Both the position numbers and the translations under genes were made by a program. 64,000 nt of DNA from Apostichopus japonicus (taxonomy: Eukaryota > Echinodermata > Holothuroidea > Aspidochirotida > Stichopodidae): assembly GCF_037975245.1 (NCBI RefSeq), contig NC_092582.1, positions 19,680,577 to 19,744,576 on the forward strand, given 5' to 3'. This document shows positions 36,129 to 48,786 of this stretch, in pieces (position 1 is the first letter of the stretch; every line of letters begins with the position of its first letter). The notes beneath the pieces were generated by a model. It did no database searches and had not been told where the DNA came from. It worked only from the letters and a program-made list of their open reading frames with translations.

Positions 36129-39100
36129 AACAAAAAGGGCCATGGTCCATTATAATTTAATATATATATATTTACCTATACGGTAACTTACAGCCTGTTG
36201 TTACCCGAGCACGGCGATCATCAGACAACATCTAATCTGTGAGGTAAGCTTGCAATCCTTCGCTCCAAAGACAACATAAACATGTCCGTACTACTAACCA
36301 CAATGATTATACTGGTGTGATAACGTATTACAACATATCAATGTGAGTGCATTACGCATTAAGTTTTTAAAGTTTCTTTAAATATTTAATGCCATTTAAT
36401 GCCAAAATACATTCGGTGTTGTTGCAGTTGGGACTGTAAAACTATTATTAAGCTAGTACAGCCATTGTGTAATCGTGAGGCGCACAACGGTCTGGTAAGG
36501 AAGTCTACATACTAAACATTTACGACATTTAACATCCACTTAAAGAAAGGAGAAGATATCAACTAGCGTATAGATCCTACAAAAGAACAGAACACAGATA
36601 TTCCGGCCTGGTGAACGATTTCAAACCATAACCAGTTTCTCCTGATAACTCAATGAGAATCGAGTTTTTAACTTACTCTGTGAACCATTGGACTCAGTGA
36701 ATTCAATATCGTCACCATCTACTTCCAACCAGAGCTGCTTGGTCCCTTTAGTAACAACAAACCTAACGTTCTCTTGTTTCCCACCGTACTGATAGGTACT
36801 TAGAGATGGCACGTCAATTGGGATGAAACGTTCAATATCTGCATAATCAGAATTCCAATAAAACCCGCCGAACTCCAGATACGGATTACCATCTAGATAG
36901 GTAACAGAAAATATCATTAATGAACCTAATGAAATAACCAGCAAGCCGATCGGCTCATTGTGATTCCTTGACACGACGTTCACAGAAAATAATACCGCAT
37001 GCACTGTAAAAAATGTCTGTGATATAACAGCTTTACACCGTTCATCTACTAAAATTAATCATGTTGTTAAAAAATATTGTTGTCCATTTACAAAATGTAT
37101 TGTAACAACATTTTCTGTATATGGGAACAAAATCTTCATAACAATACATCAACTGCTGTGTCGGAACAAAAGTATCAGGCTCGATCCAAGTTTTCATTAT
37201 GCGGTCGAAGTGACCGCGAAAACGTTACACCAAATCTTGCATCATAAAACGAGAACCGTATTTTACATGTTGTTAGAATGATAGAAAGTAGCATATACGT
37301 TTAGTCTTACGCAATCAACGAGTTTTTTTCCGAAATAGTAAAGTTTACAACTGTGTCGCAAAGTTGTAGATGACCTTTGTACACTACTTACAGTTGAATG
37401 ACGCTGTGCGCGCACCGAACGTCCGAAACCGCTGTAATTACGGTAAGTTATGATTTCAAAGCTTTTTAGTCCTTTTTAATCTAACATGAGTGCAACTATA
37501 GTGAATTGAGTCATATGAAACTGTTACTTTTTACGTAAGCATTTATTAAACGTTCGTTTGTTGGTTTGTTTGTTTTGAAATAAGCGGCAAAGCAAGTAGG
37601 CTAGGCCGACAGCACAGCTCTCTGTCGGTCCATTGTGTGCACACTAGCACAAGATGCTATGGCAGTTCTTTGTTAGGCGAGCATGTACGATCGCTTACTT
37701 CTAGCATATCATCGTAGCTGTTTTGACAGTCATACCAAACCTAAGCTTACATTCATTCTTTCGCGGTATCGTTTCTATTGGCTATGATATAACGCAGCCT
37801 AGACACTGGTCTCCAATCAGTGTCTATGCTTTACTATATAACATAGATAGATTCTCTTAGGAAACTTCTTGATATCACTTTTACTGTTTAGTTTGAAGCC
37901 CCCGATCGGCTTCCACTAAATCTTGGGGGAGTCGTGCAGTCCCCTATGGCACGCCAAATGGTAAAGTTCAGAAATGAACAATCTAGGCTAGTTTTTGTTT
38001 TGTTTTTCTCGCTGAATTTGAAAACTAATTATTGGTCGGTAAAACCATTTGTTATTCCTTGTTCAATTCTGAAGGATGCTACTGCATGCAATGGGGAAAC
38101 CCTGTATGTACTATGTGCCTGTCATTTGATGCCTTGGCGTATAAACACGATATCACAAGAACCAAAGATGTTTGAACTCGAAATTTAGTATTTATAGGTA
38201 TGTTTGAGTGGGAGAGGGCTTAGGTGGAAGTTAACTATACAAAAAATTCCTGAAGGAAATTTCTTTGTAAAGGGGAATTGTGATTATTGCGAGCTGGAAA
38301 AAAATTACAGGCAAAGTCTACCTCCTAGCCCTCCTCCCCCCCCCCACCCATCCAGAACTGTGCCTGAGCTGCTAATTGCCCCTAGCCTACTTTAAGTATC
38401 ATGGACAGTTGATGTATACACTGTTGTACTTTTATACTAACCTGATCTTAGCATGAATGTGTTGATTGTGGGTGTTATGAATTATGCCAAACTGTAACCT
38501 ACTTACAGTATTAAATGATAAGATTTGTCATCTGTCAATATATATGTAACCATAAGTGTTTGTTTGTTTTCCTTTCATAGGATTGGCTTCGGCTAAACCT
38601 GAGATGGAATAGTCAGGTATTGTTGGAGAGCCTGACTCATTTCCGAAAGGTTTTAATTTCCATATGTTTTTACTCTCTTGCAGATGGTTACTTGTTCACT
38701 ATGATACTGCAGCTAGAAAGATGTGTCACTACAGGCTTCATCAAAATCAACCAAACTTTCAATTTCCGTGTCCTGAAGAAAAGTGCAACAGAATTTTTGT
38801 AAGTTATTCAGCTTTGAAAAGTCACTTCTATCGTGACCATAGAGAAGATGGTATCGAAACACTCATTTTATCTCTATCCTAAGACTATGATTGGTCTCAC
38901 TTATCTATGCACTAGATCATCAGGTTTTGACTTTTTTTTGTAGTAAAGTGCTTCACGGTGACCACTGGATTCATCCAGAGTGCAAGAGTTTCACTTGCAG
39001 GCTACTCTTGCATAATTTCTGAATGAAATTGCTTTTAAAATTATAATCCATGGATCTTTATACTTTAAGATATTAATAAAAAATGCTTTTGTTTTTTATG

Positions 39101-42100
39101 TAACAGGCTGCATTCCATTTCTTAGAAACAGAATGGCAATACCAGTTGATCGGGAACCTCTGCTGTATCCTACATCCATTATTGCTGCGTTGAAGATGTT
39201 GTTCATGAGCTACTATGTGTTCAACATATGCTATCCCACAGAGGTTCAAGCAACCATGGAATACATACAGAGGTACAGTTTAAACCTAGTTTCTTGACAG
39301 ATTAACAAAGGAGGTGCATTCAAACTACAGTTCCTCCATCTTGTTGAGATCCTGCAAGAAGAACTGCAAAGTCATGTTCAGTTTGTTCAGTAATAGCTTT
39401 ATGTCAGTGTCAATGCCAACAAATGTTGTGCAACATTAAATGTTTTCATTAAACTACTAGTGCACCTGTCACGGCATGCAAATAACAACAGTTTATATAT
39501 AATAAAATGGATACAAACTTTTACTTATATATATATATATATTGATATATAACTTTTATGTGAAGTTTAACTAATTTTGGGGATACTATTACCAAAATTG
39601 AATAAATTTAGTTTTTAAGCACTAGGATGTTTTTGGTAAACAAGGATAGATTGGACTCATGAAACTTTTTTCAAATTATTCCCTACAGAATACTGTTCGA
39701 GATTGATCCAGGGAGAGGGTTTAGGGCAAAGAAATCTTACAGATGGTGTATAAATCCGAAAGTAACTTCTCTTTGTGAGCGGATGAAGGAAAGTAGAGAG
39801 TGAGATATGCAGTGAATGTGGCCAAAAGTATTAAGCTACTTGAGTTAACTGCATTTAATTTTGTTTTGTTTAATGCCGTATAATTTTTGTTTTTTGTTAA
39901 ATGATACCTCCATTTCAAAAGCACTGAATCTTTGAACTATTCTGCTATAAATCACTAAATTTTACAGATTCATGTTACAATGTAACTTAAAGTTGATTTT
40001 TAAAATACTTAATAAACAATAAGATAATCTGCTTGCTTCAGAAGTCTTTTAACCAAACATTGTATTTTCTTACAAAATATGATTCTGTACAGAACAACCT
40101 CGTAGCTTTTTCAGTACAAGTTGGATGTATTATTATATAAAAATATCCCAAATTTGAGCACTGTCAAGTAGATTTTCTGATTGTTCTATATATTGGAAAG
40201 GGTTCATTTTACCAAAAAAATATCCCAGTGTGCCTGAGCATTTCAATGGAAGATTCATCACTTTGACATTGACCATCAATCTAACTGTTTTCTTTTTTCT
40301 TTCTATTGATTTGGGAGTTGTTCTGATAGCAGTAAAGCTTATTTCCAAGGGTAGCAACTGTACTCATTCGAAACAAAGTATTTTTACTAAAAGAAATCCT
40401 TTTAATTCTAAGCATAGAAATAGTATTTGAGTTTCACACTGTTAATAGCTTTTTGTTTCAGGTTCAGTTTCAATGCAACTTAAGTGGTTTCCAGGTTCAT
40501 GTTATTGTTTTGTTTCTTATTTCTTTAGTATGCCATAGAGTAGTATTTTTTAGTCGTTGCTCTTTCATTCTAGACACTATCTCTTTGTAAGAGTGCTAAT
40601 TACAATGTACAGCAGTATCCTTGGTAGGTTCATAAGGTAAATTGACCCCCTGCTATTCAGCATTTATCAATCTTGCTTAAATAGTATTTTACCTTTGGGA
40701 GTCTAATATCATCAGGAAAGTCCAGATTAATATGCTGAGATAGTTTAGTAGTAGTATGATAATATCACTGTTTTTTCAACGCACTGGTAGACAAATTCAC
40801 ACTTTATCCCTGTTTTGGAATGATATCTAAACTGTTCATGTTAGTGTAATATATTGTTACATTGTTGTTTGCAGTGCTAATTCCACATTTGCTGTTTATG
40901 ATATTATCCTAAAAGTCTAAAACACCTGTCAAGATTGCATGTTGGTAAATAAAGATATGTGTGTTTGGTAAATTTGACTCTCTCAATGTGTTCCTCTTGG
41001 TATAACGTTTATTTTTTCATCTAAATCTCTTTCATGTACAACAAATTCCTCTCCACAAAGGATTCGCCCAGGATCACAAATTACTTTACCAACATATAAC
41101 AGCTTCATTTGAATACATAATTTTTACTTTCAACCACAACTTTTTACTGTGTATACAAACTGTTATTTGGTAAATTAACGGAAACATTCTGTCTAGAAAC
41201 GAAAAAAGTTCGACCAATGTACAAAAAGTATTTTGAATTTTACATCACTTTTTCCATGTTGCCACATAAAATTCTACCTGAATAAATAGAAATGAATCTG
41301 TTTCTACACAAACCGTAGTTGTACATTTACAGTTGCTGTTGCGTACACTGATGAAAAAACAGATGGAAACTAATTGACAGCTTTTCTTTTGTAAATATAC
41401 AGAGAAATTTTTTACAGTGTGTTATAGTAGGCATTCATGTGTAAAAATAAGTCTGAAGTTATTCTCATTTGTAAGGTTGGAGAAAATCGTGCTTACATGG
41501 TTTTCATACCGTGACATTTGATGACCTCAAATATCTCTAGACCTTTTACAACTGTTGTAGTTTTGTACTCACTAAGGTGAACCTTCACATCAAATGCAAT
41601 TAATTTACGGTGTAACATTGTTTATACTATGTTCACAACATTTCAGACCTTGACCTATGTGTGCCTTTGACGCTTACCAAAACCAGTAGGTTTCATAAGT
41701 GTACTCAGTTACCTGGATTCATAAGCTACGTATGAAACTTGAAACATCCTTGCATTACGTAACACAAAATCCCGTTTTTATTATGTGTTTATTAAAGAGT
41801 ACATTTTAACTACATAGATCAATTTCTCAACAAAAAGTCATGTTTAAAAAACAAACACTTCTAATTTATGATAAGTGGCGAAGTTGGGCGACACGTCATG
41901 TTACTATACACCACTGAATATGCTTAATTACATATTGGCAGTGAACTACACCTTAATTTCGTTTTATGTCTTTAGACATTGCGTTAGACTTGTCAGCCTG
42001 ATTACCTTTGACCGTATATAATCGATTAATATGAAATAGTGGTAGATATCATCAAACAAACAGCAAACGTTCTCCTCATATATCTAAGCCTTTATGCTTT

Positions 42101-44792
42101 TCGCTTTTTTGTATAACAATTTGTACAACACCAACTCTGTAAAGAACACAAAAGTTAATGTACGTTCGGCGTTCCATACTGTTGGTGGGCTATGTTCTCT
42201 ATTTGCCTGCCATAGTTCCTTATGGAGTAAAGGTAATAGTATGATTATATATTTTCGCATCCGAAAGTACATTTTGGCAACTATTCAGACTTTTGGGGTG
42301 GTAGGCAGGGGTAGAAGTTTTTTCCTAAGTTATAATTGTTAGTTTATACAAACACATTTCATTGACGCGTTCTGATGACTTAGACCTAACATTGTGTCGA
42401 ATCGTGCTTTTAGCTCATCAAAATTTCTAGACGCCGTATCTTGTTTCACCTGAATTACCTGATCTGAATCCGATTTCGAGGATCGCCACAATTGGAACAA
42501 CTTTGCCATTTACCTTTCTTTCGACAGCCTTGAAGAAAACAGAGCGAGAGAGAGAGAGAAAGCTTGATCGGTTGTCATGACAATTCACCAATGATAATAT
42601 ATTTGTCACTGAGATAATATGGACAAATTATTTCATTTGTCAATCATAGTTCTGCTCCAAATGGCATAAAGCACTATTGCACATATCATATTCAAAGAAC
42701 TGTTGAATGTAACATACTCGTAAACTAATGAAGTTTGGCATTAAGGTATGACTGATTGGTATATGTCGACATGTATGCCCGTAGCCTGGCGAGAGAACGA
42801 GGGCCGTGCCGAATATTATGCATCTCTATAAATTGTTCAACTTTCTGGGTATTTCTCCTACGTATGAACCTGTCGACATGTAATTTCGTGTTCTCAAAGA
42901 AATCAACAATTGGTCTTTAGTTATTAGAAGACTAAAATAAACAAAATGTGGCTATACGGAAATAAATATAATTCGTTCCGTTGATGAGTTAAGTTTTAGA
43001 AAAAAAATATATTAATCATGAAAGAATTACCAACGCGATCACCGAGAGAGAACGAATCGATTCGAGGATAAGGTCAAATGAGAACTGCTCAACAGGGACT
43101 TTGTTTACTGAAATCAATCGATCCGAATGCCTAGATAAAATAGATAAAGGAGAAATATTGTAGAGGTTTTCATGATGAAAATCTCTCATCTGGCCACTTC
43201 AGTAACATACTTTCGTAACACGAACAATGTGAAAACAATTATGAAAAAAGAACGTTTTGTACTCGAGACCTTCTTCCTGTATTAATAATAATGGTTATTC
43301 ATCTGGTTTATTTGAGGTGTACGGCAAAATTGCCCATTGAGTCGATATTTGTTTATCATAAGTATTGAATTTCTCGCAATCCAAGTTCGTGCTAGTAATA
43401 CTTTTAAAGGTATAATCATTAACAATCATCATTTCATATTAACTCAGTATGCTAATGATACTACTCTTTCTTAGACATTGATATTAATTCCCTACAGGCT
43501 TTTTTGATATACTAGGTGACTTTTCACTAGTTTCGGGCATGGTCATAAATTATAACAAATAATCTCTCTTCCCTTTAGGTCCTACTTATGACGATGCTCC
43601 TGCTTTGTTCAAGAATTGTGGTAAATTCATCACCGGTGGCCCTATTAAATCATTAGTTATACATTTCACAAATCAGAAACCTGATATTTACAGTCTTAAT
43701 TATATACCAAAATTTTCTCGTCTCAAAAATACTCTTTAAGCAGTGGTCCACTCGTGACCTAACTTCCTATTGGCAGAATTACTCTGATTAAAAGTTTTGA
43801 AATCTCTCAATTTGTTTTTCTCTTCTCTGTTCGGCCAAACCCACCAGATTATTTTATGAATGACTTCAATAACATTCTATTCAGTTTTATATGGGACGGA
43901 AAACCAGATACAAGTTAGTCTTGTTAAGATCCTAGTATGAACAGCCTAGTGTAAGTTTTTTCTTCCCCAAAGCTATTTTCCCGTATCTACTTGCTGTACT
44001 GCCCAGAGAACGACAGCGGTAACGCTTTCGATTGATACTAGGGTCTTGCACATTTCTCCCAAGCTATCTTATGTTTTCTTTTGAATTTGGAAGATTTGCT
44101 TCGGTAAAGAAGCCGATCAGGTTTGCCAGTTGCTCCCACTTGACCCAAAATGTTTATTCAAGCCCTACCTCCTACAGTGAACATCACTTGGCCTTAGATT
44201 GGTTTGTACACTGCGAGACGGTCGCTAATTTCTTTGAAAGACACATGATCTCACATGACACACAATTTCGTGATAATAATATGAATAAGGATTTTGTGGT
44301 TTACATAAGGTCACGCCCCAATTTGGAGAAATGTTCAAGACTAGGGTTGAATCGGACAGATCCTCGGGCATGTAAAATACAGTGGGTAAGCACATTCGTG
44401 GTAGGCAGAAACGGACTCTGAGGCATGTACAGTTGCACGCGATAAAAATAAAGTATAACAAACGGCTTGGCCAAGACTTAGATACAATTAAACTCTCATT
44501 CATAGAGAGAGGGTGAACTTAGCATGATTAATTATAAGCAATATTAATCGCTCTTGTAAAAAGCAACCGATAATGCGTGATCGTAATTGATTAGAAAATT
44601 ATAGAGATGGAAAAGTATTTACCTGATGCCTCCATTGTGGAGAATTCCGCCTGGTGAAATATGTTCAATAAAGAGATGCTTCCCATGGCCAATTATGGTT
44701 TCTCTCTGCACTAAGAAGGCTGATAAGTCGACGCTAGTATAATGCAGTTTGGGGTGCGTTAAATTCAACGCCGATCTTCGCAGCAGCGCCAT
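34340..44792 (-). CDS. PDZ plus IL-1-like beta-trefoil protein, copy B (six exons)
   Basis: Exons in transcript order: 44623-44792, 43031-43130, 42459-42528, 36677-36892, 34544-34671, 34340-34432. Lengths of exons 1-5 (170, 100, 70, 216, 128) equal those of copy A exactly. Phases agree and no stop interrupts, giving about 258 residues. The last exon runs longer than in A because small indels remove the A-copy stop. My hand count against copy A over exons 1-5 is 22 replacement and 11 synonymous codon changes with no indel. Notable changes: copy A CFCLAA is TCCLAA here, and NEQLWLEV is TKQLWLEV. The PDZ core (SDRLISVN) is kept. Intron 3 contains a whole CACTA-like element with a gene on the opposite strand. 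Confidence 0.72.
34842..34873. repeat. (TA)n microsatellite
   Basis: A short TA run at the point where copies A and B of the duplication stop matching. It is the left edge of the B-specific LINE-containing segment. Confidence 0.85.
35110..35850 (+). pseudogene. LINE (L1/Tx1-like) ORF2 C-terminal fragment, copy B only
   Basis: Translation with frameshifts reads [17 protein letters not shown], then [17 protein letters not shown], then CSFCNVEV followed by [11 protein letters not shown], and after a T/G homopolymer [16 protein letters not shown]. The C-x2-C...H-x3/4-C knuckle before W/F-rich text, and the closing K-IY-CR block, are the usual C-terminus of L1/Tx1-type ORF2. Several stops and the homopolymer at 35563-35583 show that it is dead. 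It lies in intron 4 of copy B of the PDZ gene. Confidence 0.8.
36010..36126. repeat. (TA)n microsatellite
   Basis: Pure TA for about 70 bp with variant units at the left. It ends the B-specific segment; duplication homology resumes near 36170. Confidence 0.93.
37002..37441 (+). promoter_or_regulatory. Possible promoter and first exon of the element gene
   Basis: The text from the TIR to GTAATTACG leads into a consensus donor GTAAGT at 37442. It is the first good donor in the element, and the next usable acceptors are near 38580 and 38683. No TATA box is obvious. This is an inference from splice signals only. Confidence 0.3.
38684..39803 (+). CDS. C2H2 zinc-finger transposon protein, short form (three exons)
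   Basis: Exons 38684-38850, 39107-39272 and 39689-39803 join in phase through GT-AG introns; the first in-frame ATG is at 38719. Exon 1 codes for [13 protein letters not shown] and then one C2H2 finger (CPEEKC, 12 residues, H-x4-H ending FYRDH). Exons 2-3 code for [26 protein letters not shown] and [15 protein letters not shown], closing with a basic tail and [16 protein letters not shown]. This matches both ends of a multicopy uncharacterised zinc-finger protein family that I recall from fish and marine invertebrates, but the roughly 900-residue middle is missing. Either an internal deletion derivative or a natural short isoform. The gene is antisense to the host PDZ gene whose intron holds it. 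Confidence 0.65.
39804..41401. other. 3' portion of the CACTA-like element
   Basis: A/T-rich text with no further exon. AATAAA occurs shortly downstream of the stop (near 40011) and can serve as the polyadenylation signal of the zinc-finger gene. Confidence 0.4.
43300..43935 (+). pseudogene. LINE reverse transcriptase fragment, copy B
   Basis: Duplicate of the copy A fragment at 10284-10920 and equally broken. Here the YADD region reads YANDTT with a frameshift directly after it. It is present in the same intron of both gene copies. Confidence 0.82.
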
Positions 44793-45735
44793 GTTGTTCT
44801 AAAAAAAAACTACAGATTAAATAAATCGGATAGCTGTTAATGAATGTTTGGTATATCTACCGGTACGTTTCCAGATCTTGTATGGTCGAGTATTCCCAAA
44901 CTAGAACACAATAGACCGACGGACTGCAACCCTTTGCGGTCTAGGTGTGGTAGCTTACGTATAACAATTGTAGGACGTATGTACGTGAACTGAGAGCGAA
45001 GAATGAAAAATACAGCTTGTACTAAAAGAAACCAGAACCCAGAGAAGAAATGTACTTCCCTGTTGTTATTATTACATTACGGGAAAGTGAAAGTAGCATT
45101 TTGGCTTATGTGTTACATTTCGGGTCTAGATCAAAAGTGATGAAAATATATACCAAAGAGGGGGGGGGGGGGGGGTCGAGAGGTCACTGTAGTTTAACGA
45201 ACCTGGATGTATACAAACTTCTTAAGGAGTAGATGGTTGGGTCAATGATCACATAAAGGTAAACAAATACCCCATGGGGAGTCCTGGCACGGTGGGTCAG
45301 TATTTGGTAGACGGGGACTTCGAGGACCTCTCCGATATGTTCGCTTCTAAACTCTGGCAATTGAAGGCTACCGTAGTCTGTTACGCCATTGATTGTTATC
45401 GAATCAATGTGCCACAGTTCACTGTGTTCGACTATGGAAGTATTTCCTTCCGACCCTTAGTTTATATAAAAGTTATAACAACATAGATTTGCAGACTTAC
45501 ATCCGGACACGTTTCTCGAAATTAACAAGGCATATTAAAATGGAGGTTACTTAGTTCAAGGGGAAATCTGGCGTTGCTATAGAAATGAGAGTTATACGAT
45601 GTTTTTTCCCCCCGAAATATTTTGTTAAACGTCTCGTGTATTATCGCACAGTTAATATCATAATAACAGCCACGTATATTTTAAACTCACACATTCATGG
45701 CTGCAGATCATATTGAAAGTCCACGATTGAGCAGA

Positions 45736-45828
45736 TATATATATATATGTATGTATTTAAATGTATATATATATATATATTTATAAAATATATATAAATA
45801 TATATATATATATATGTATGTATTTAAA

Positions 45829-45867
<39 letters not shown>

Positions 45868-45925
45868 TTAAATGTATATATTAATATATATTATTATATA
45901 TATACACACACATATATATATATAT

Positions 45926-45998
<73 letters not shown>

Positions 45999-46004
45999 TG
46001 TTGC
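45736..46004. repeat. Compound microsatellite (TA/TG/CA, ATTTAAATG units)
   Basis: TA runs interspersed with TGTATGTATTTAAATG units repeated about three times and CACACA patches. It marks the right border of the segmental duplication. Confidence 0.9.
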
Positions 46005-48786
46005 CTCCACGTCATATAAAAACCTGATAGGAAATGAAATAAAAACAAACATCAGATTCTGTGTAGGGCACTTGCTTGTAAGATTCATGTGTCTCTTTAT
46101 TATCCATCAGGCTACAAAAATCCACTTAATCTCTTACTTTGTAAAATATGACTTAAGTATGGATAAACACTGCTTAAACGAACGATCCTATTTCTAGCTT
46201 CACTCTAAACTGGTTGGTAACTATGGGGATTCTCCTGAAACCGGATCATTCATAATACAACAAGAGCATCAATGACGCAGTATCTCAATACTGGAAGTTC
46301 TAATTTCGATTCCTAGTTTCTTATCTTTGCTCTGTCTCTACAATTATCAATATCAATATATATAATATTTTTTGGTCATATAGTTTGACGTCAATGACAA
46401 CAGTCAAATAAGAAGAGGCGAACAACTCGACCATATTCTTGATGCCCGCCTTGAGAAAGCTATGCCTATACTGTAGGTTACTGTAGACTTTAGTGGTGAC
46501 TACCATCAAAACTGTGTACACTTCCAATTATCAAAACAACACACTTTTTCCATCTAAATAATTTTGACATGAAGATTTCGTGGATTTATGACTTGGAAAA
46601 AATAATGTACATATGTAGAATATAAGTTTTAAATTGAAAGTGATGGATGGCCTCCTCCTCCCCTAATAGCCACCCCAGTTCCTCTCCATTTTAGTATTTT
46701 CTTTTAATTCTTTGTATATTTGATGTCAAACATCACAGGTTCAAAAGAAAGCTAAACATACTTCTTATAACCTTATTATATCCTTATAAATAAAACATAA
46801 CCTTATCCAATTTTTATAGTCTTATAAAAGTTGTGATGCTATGGCCGGCTCCTCTTTTATACATACTCCAGTGAAAATAAAATGTGATAGATTATAAATT
46901 TTGTTTTTAATTCTTTTTTTTTTGGGGGGGGGGGTTAAGGAAATATACCAAACAAGATGTTAATTCATAAAGATGCTTCATTCTAGAAATGCACAATATA
47001 CACTCTATTCCAAATGAATAGTTGTTGTATTATCCCATTAACATTATGTTAAATTTATGGAGTCACAGTTAATTGTAAAAGGTAATTGCTTAGTAGCCAT
47101 TTTATTCCTTTCTTCCATCGTTTAAACTATTTAACCGGATTGTCCACATACTGTAATAATTATTAACATGTATACACAAATAATACAAACAAATGAATTC
47201 AAAGGATACTTGGTTAACATGTTTATTTCTTTCTTGAGGTTCGTTAAAGTTTTTTGGAACATTTTGGAAAGCTGAATACAAAGGTTGAAACTAAGAAGAA
47301 GTGGATAAAATGTGCATAATCATTACTATGACAAGTGCACCAATGGTGATAATATAACAGTATCATTGAACACTACAACATGTCTTTTTCACAGAACAAA
47401 GATACGCTATCAGTGAACGACGCTATTATGTGAAACTTTTATGAAACTTATTACCACGCAAGTTCAATGAATAAGAACAGCCTTTATTTTACACAATCCA
47501 TAAAATGCGAACAGAGAGTTCTTGAACTTAATGTGAGATAACAAACATGTGTGACATATCCACGTTTTCTGGCTTAACATTGAGGCAAGTCTTGTGACAG
47601 ACCTCAAATGCTCTTTGACCTCTACCAATCGAAAAATAGTTTGTGTTTGTGAGTGGCAAACTCAGTATCAGACTTATTGCTCGTCCAATATTGTATCGCT
47701 ATATTGCGTCCAAAAGGTACCGTCGACCGCGCAGTTTAGCGGACTAAAATACATTCTAGACCTTCTGAGAGACATGACGTCATTGCAAGCTCGTCCAATC
47801 ACAGAATGATCATGATGTTAGGCACGAAAACCAATAGCGTTGGTGCGTATGTGAAAACTTTCGGGCCGGTTTTCGTTGTCGTAGTAGTAATAGTACCGTG
47901 AATGTTATTCTTTCCAGCTACGTATATTCCATAAAAACTCCCTGATTAGATATTGTTAAAATTTATGAAACACCAACCTACAGAAACACAGATAAAAGAA
48001 GTTTGCTACAAAAGTAAGTGGTTCAAACATGTTTTTGAGTAAAATTGTCACAGAATCTGCATTTATTCTTTGGACAAAATACGTAGGCCTAACTTTTTTA
48101 GATGGTTCTCGCCAAGTTGTACAAGTTGTAGGCCTATATACTAGGCAATGTATAGTAGTAGTACTATAGCCTGGCTTCATTTATGATTTAGTACTAGAAG
48201 TTCTGGCATAGGTAGGCCGAGCTAATTGAAAACACACATGTGACTAACATATGGGACTGGGAAACGTTATCACCCCTTGATTGAAACGGGCAACGTCTGT
48301 CAGTTGACCATATTATGCAATTATGAGGAGCATAATGTTCAAGAAAGACTACTTTCTGTTGAAAGTATAGGTTTCTGTTAGAAGTGCATGTGTGTTTATA
48401 ATGGTTACATATACCTTTATTGCCACTGCTACAATAGTACAAATGGTGAAACAATATATTGGACGGTATGGAAAGATACCGAACCTGTTATTGACGAGTA
48501 AACAGGGCTATATGGGACCACAGTATATCTATTTTCTGTGAAAATCCTGCAGATTGAAAAATCAACCTATACATATTCTAACATCGGATTCTTCTCACTA
48601 TATGACAAACAACTTTTGCAGTATTAATAAGTGTTTACGGACTATATTTCTTAATTCTATAGTTCTGCTCAGATTCTCATTTTGGAAATAAAAATTAATT
48701 TTCTACTATGTGTGAAGAAACAGTGATTGAAGATTTACAGTCTTAAGTACTTGTATAATTATCATCATGTCTTTTACAAATTTTAG
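46005..48786. other. Gene-free stretch
   Basis: No gene is supported. A T/G homopolymer block lies at 46914-46934. No mobile element end is recognised. Confidence 0.4.

Larger units (their letters stand above)
37002..41419 (+). mobile_element. CACTA/EnSpm-like element, 4418 bp, in intron 3 of the copy B PDZ gene
   Basis: The ends are CACTGTAAAAAATGTCTGTG and the complement of CACTGTAAAAAATTTCTCTG, an imperfect inverted repeat of about 20 bp. The 2-bp duplication TG flanks it (37000-37001, 41420-41421). Copy A holds the empty site with a single TG at 8406-8407. CACTG ends with a 2-bp target duplication are typical of animal EnSpm/CACTA elements. It carries a spliced gene on the plus strand but no recognisable DDE core, so it may be non-autonomous. 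Confidence 0.92.
31669..45735. repeat. Segmental duplication, copy B
   Basis: Direct-orientation partner of 1838-14175. It is longer because of a 4.4 kb CACTA-like insertion (37002-41419). In place of the copy A tRNA-like/LTR segment it holds about 1.3 kb with a LINE 3' fragment and TA arrays. The PDZ gene is retained with identical exon lengths for exons 1-5. Confidence 0.93.
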
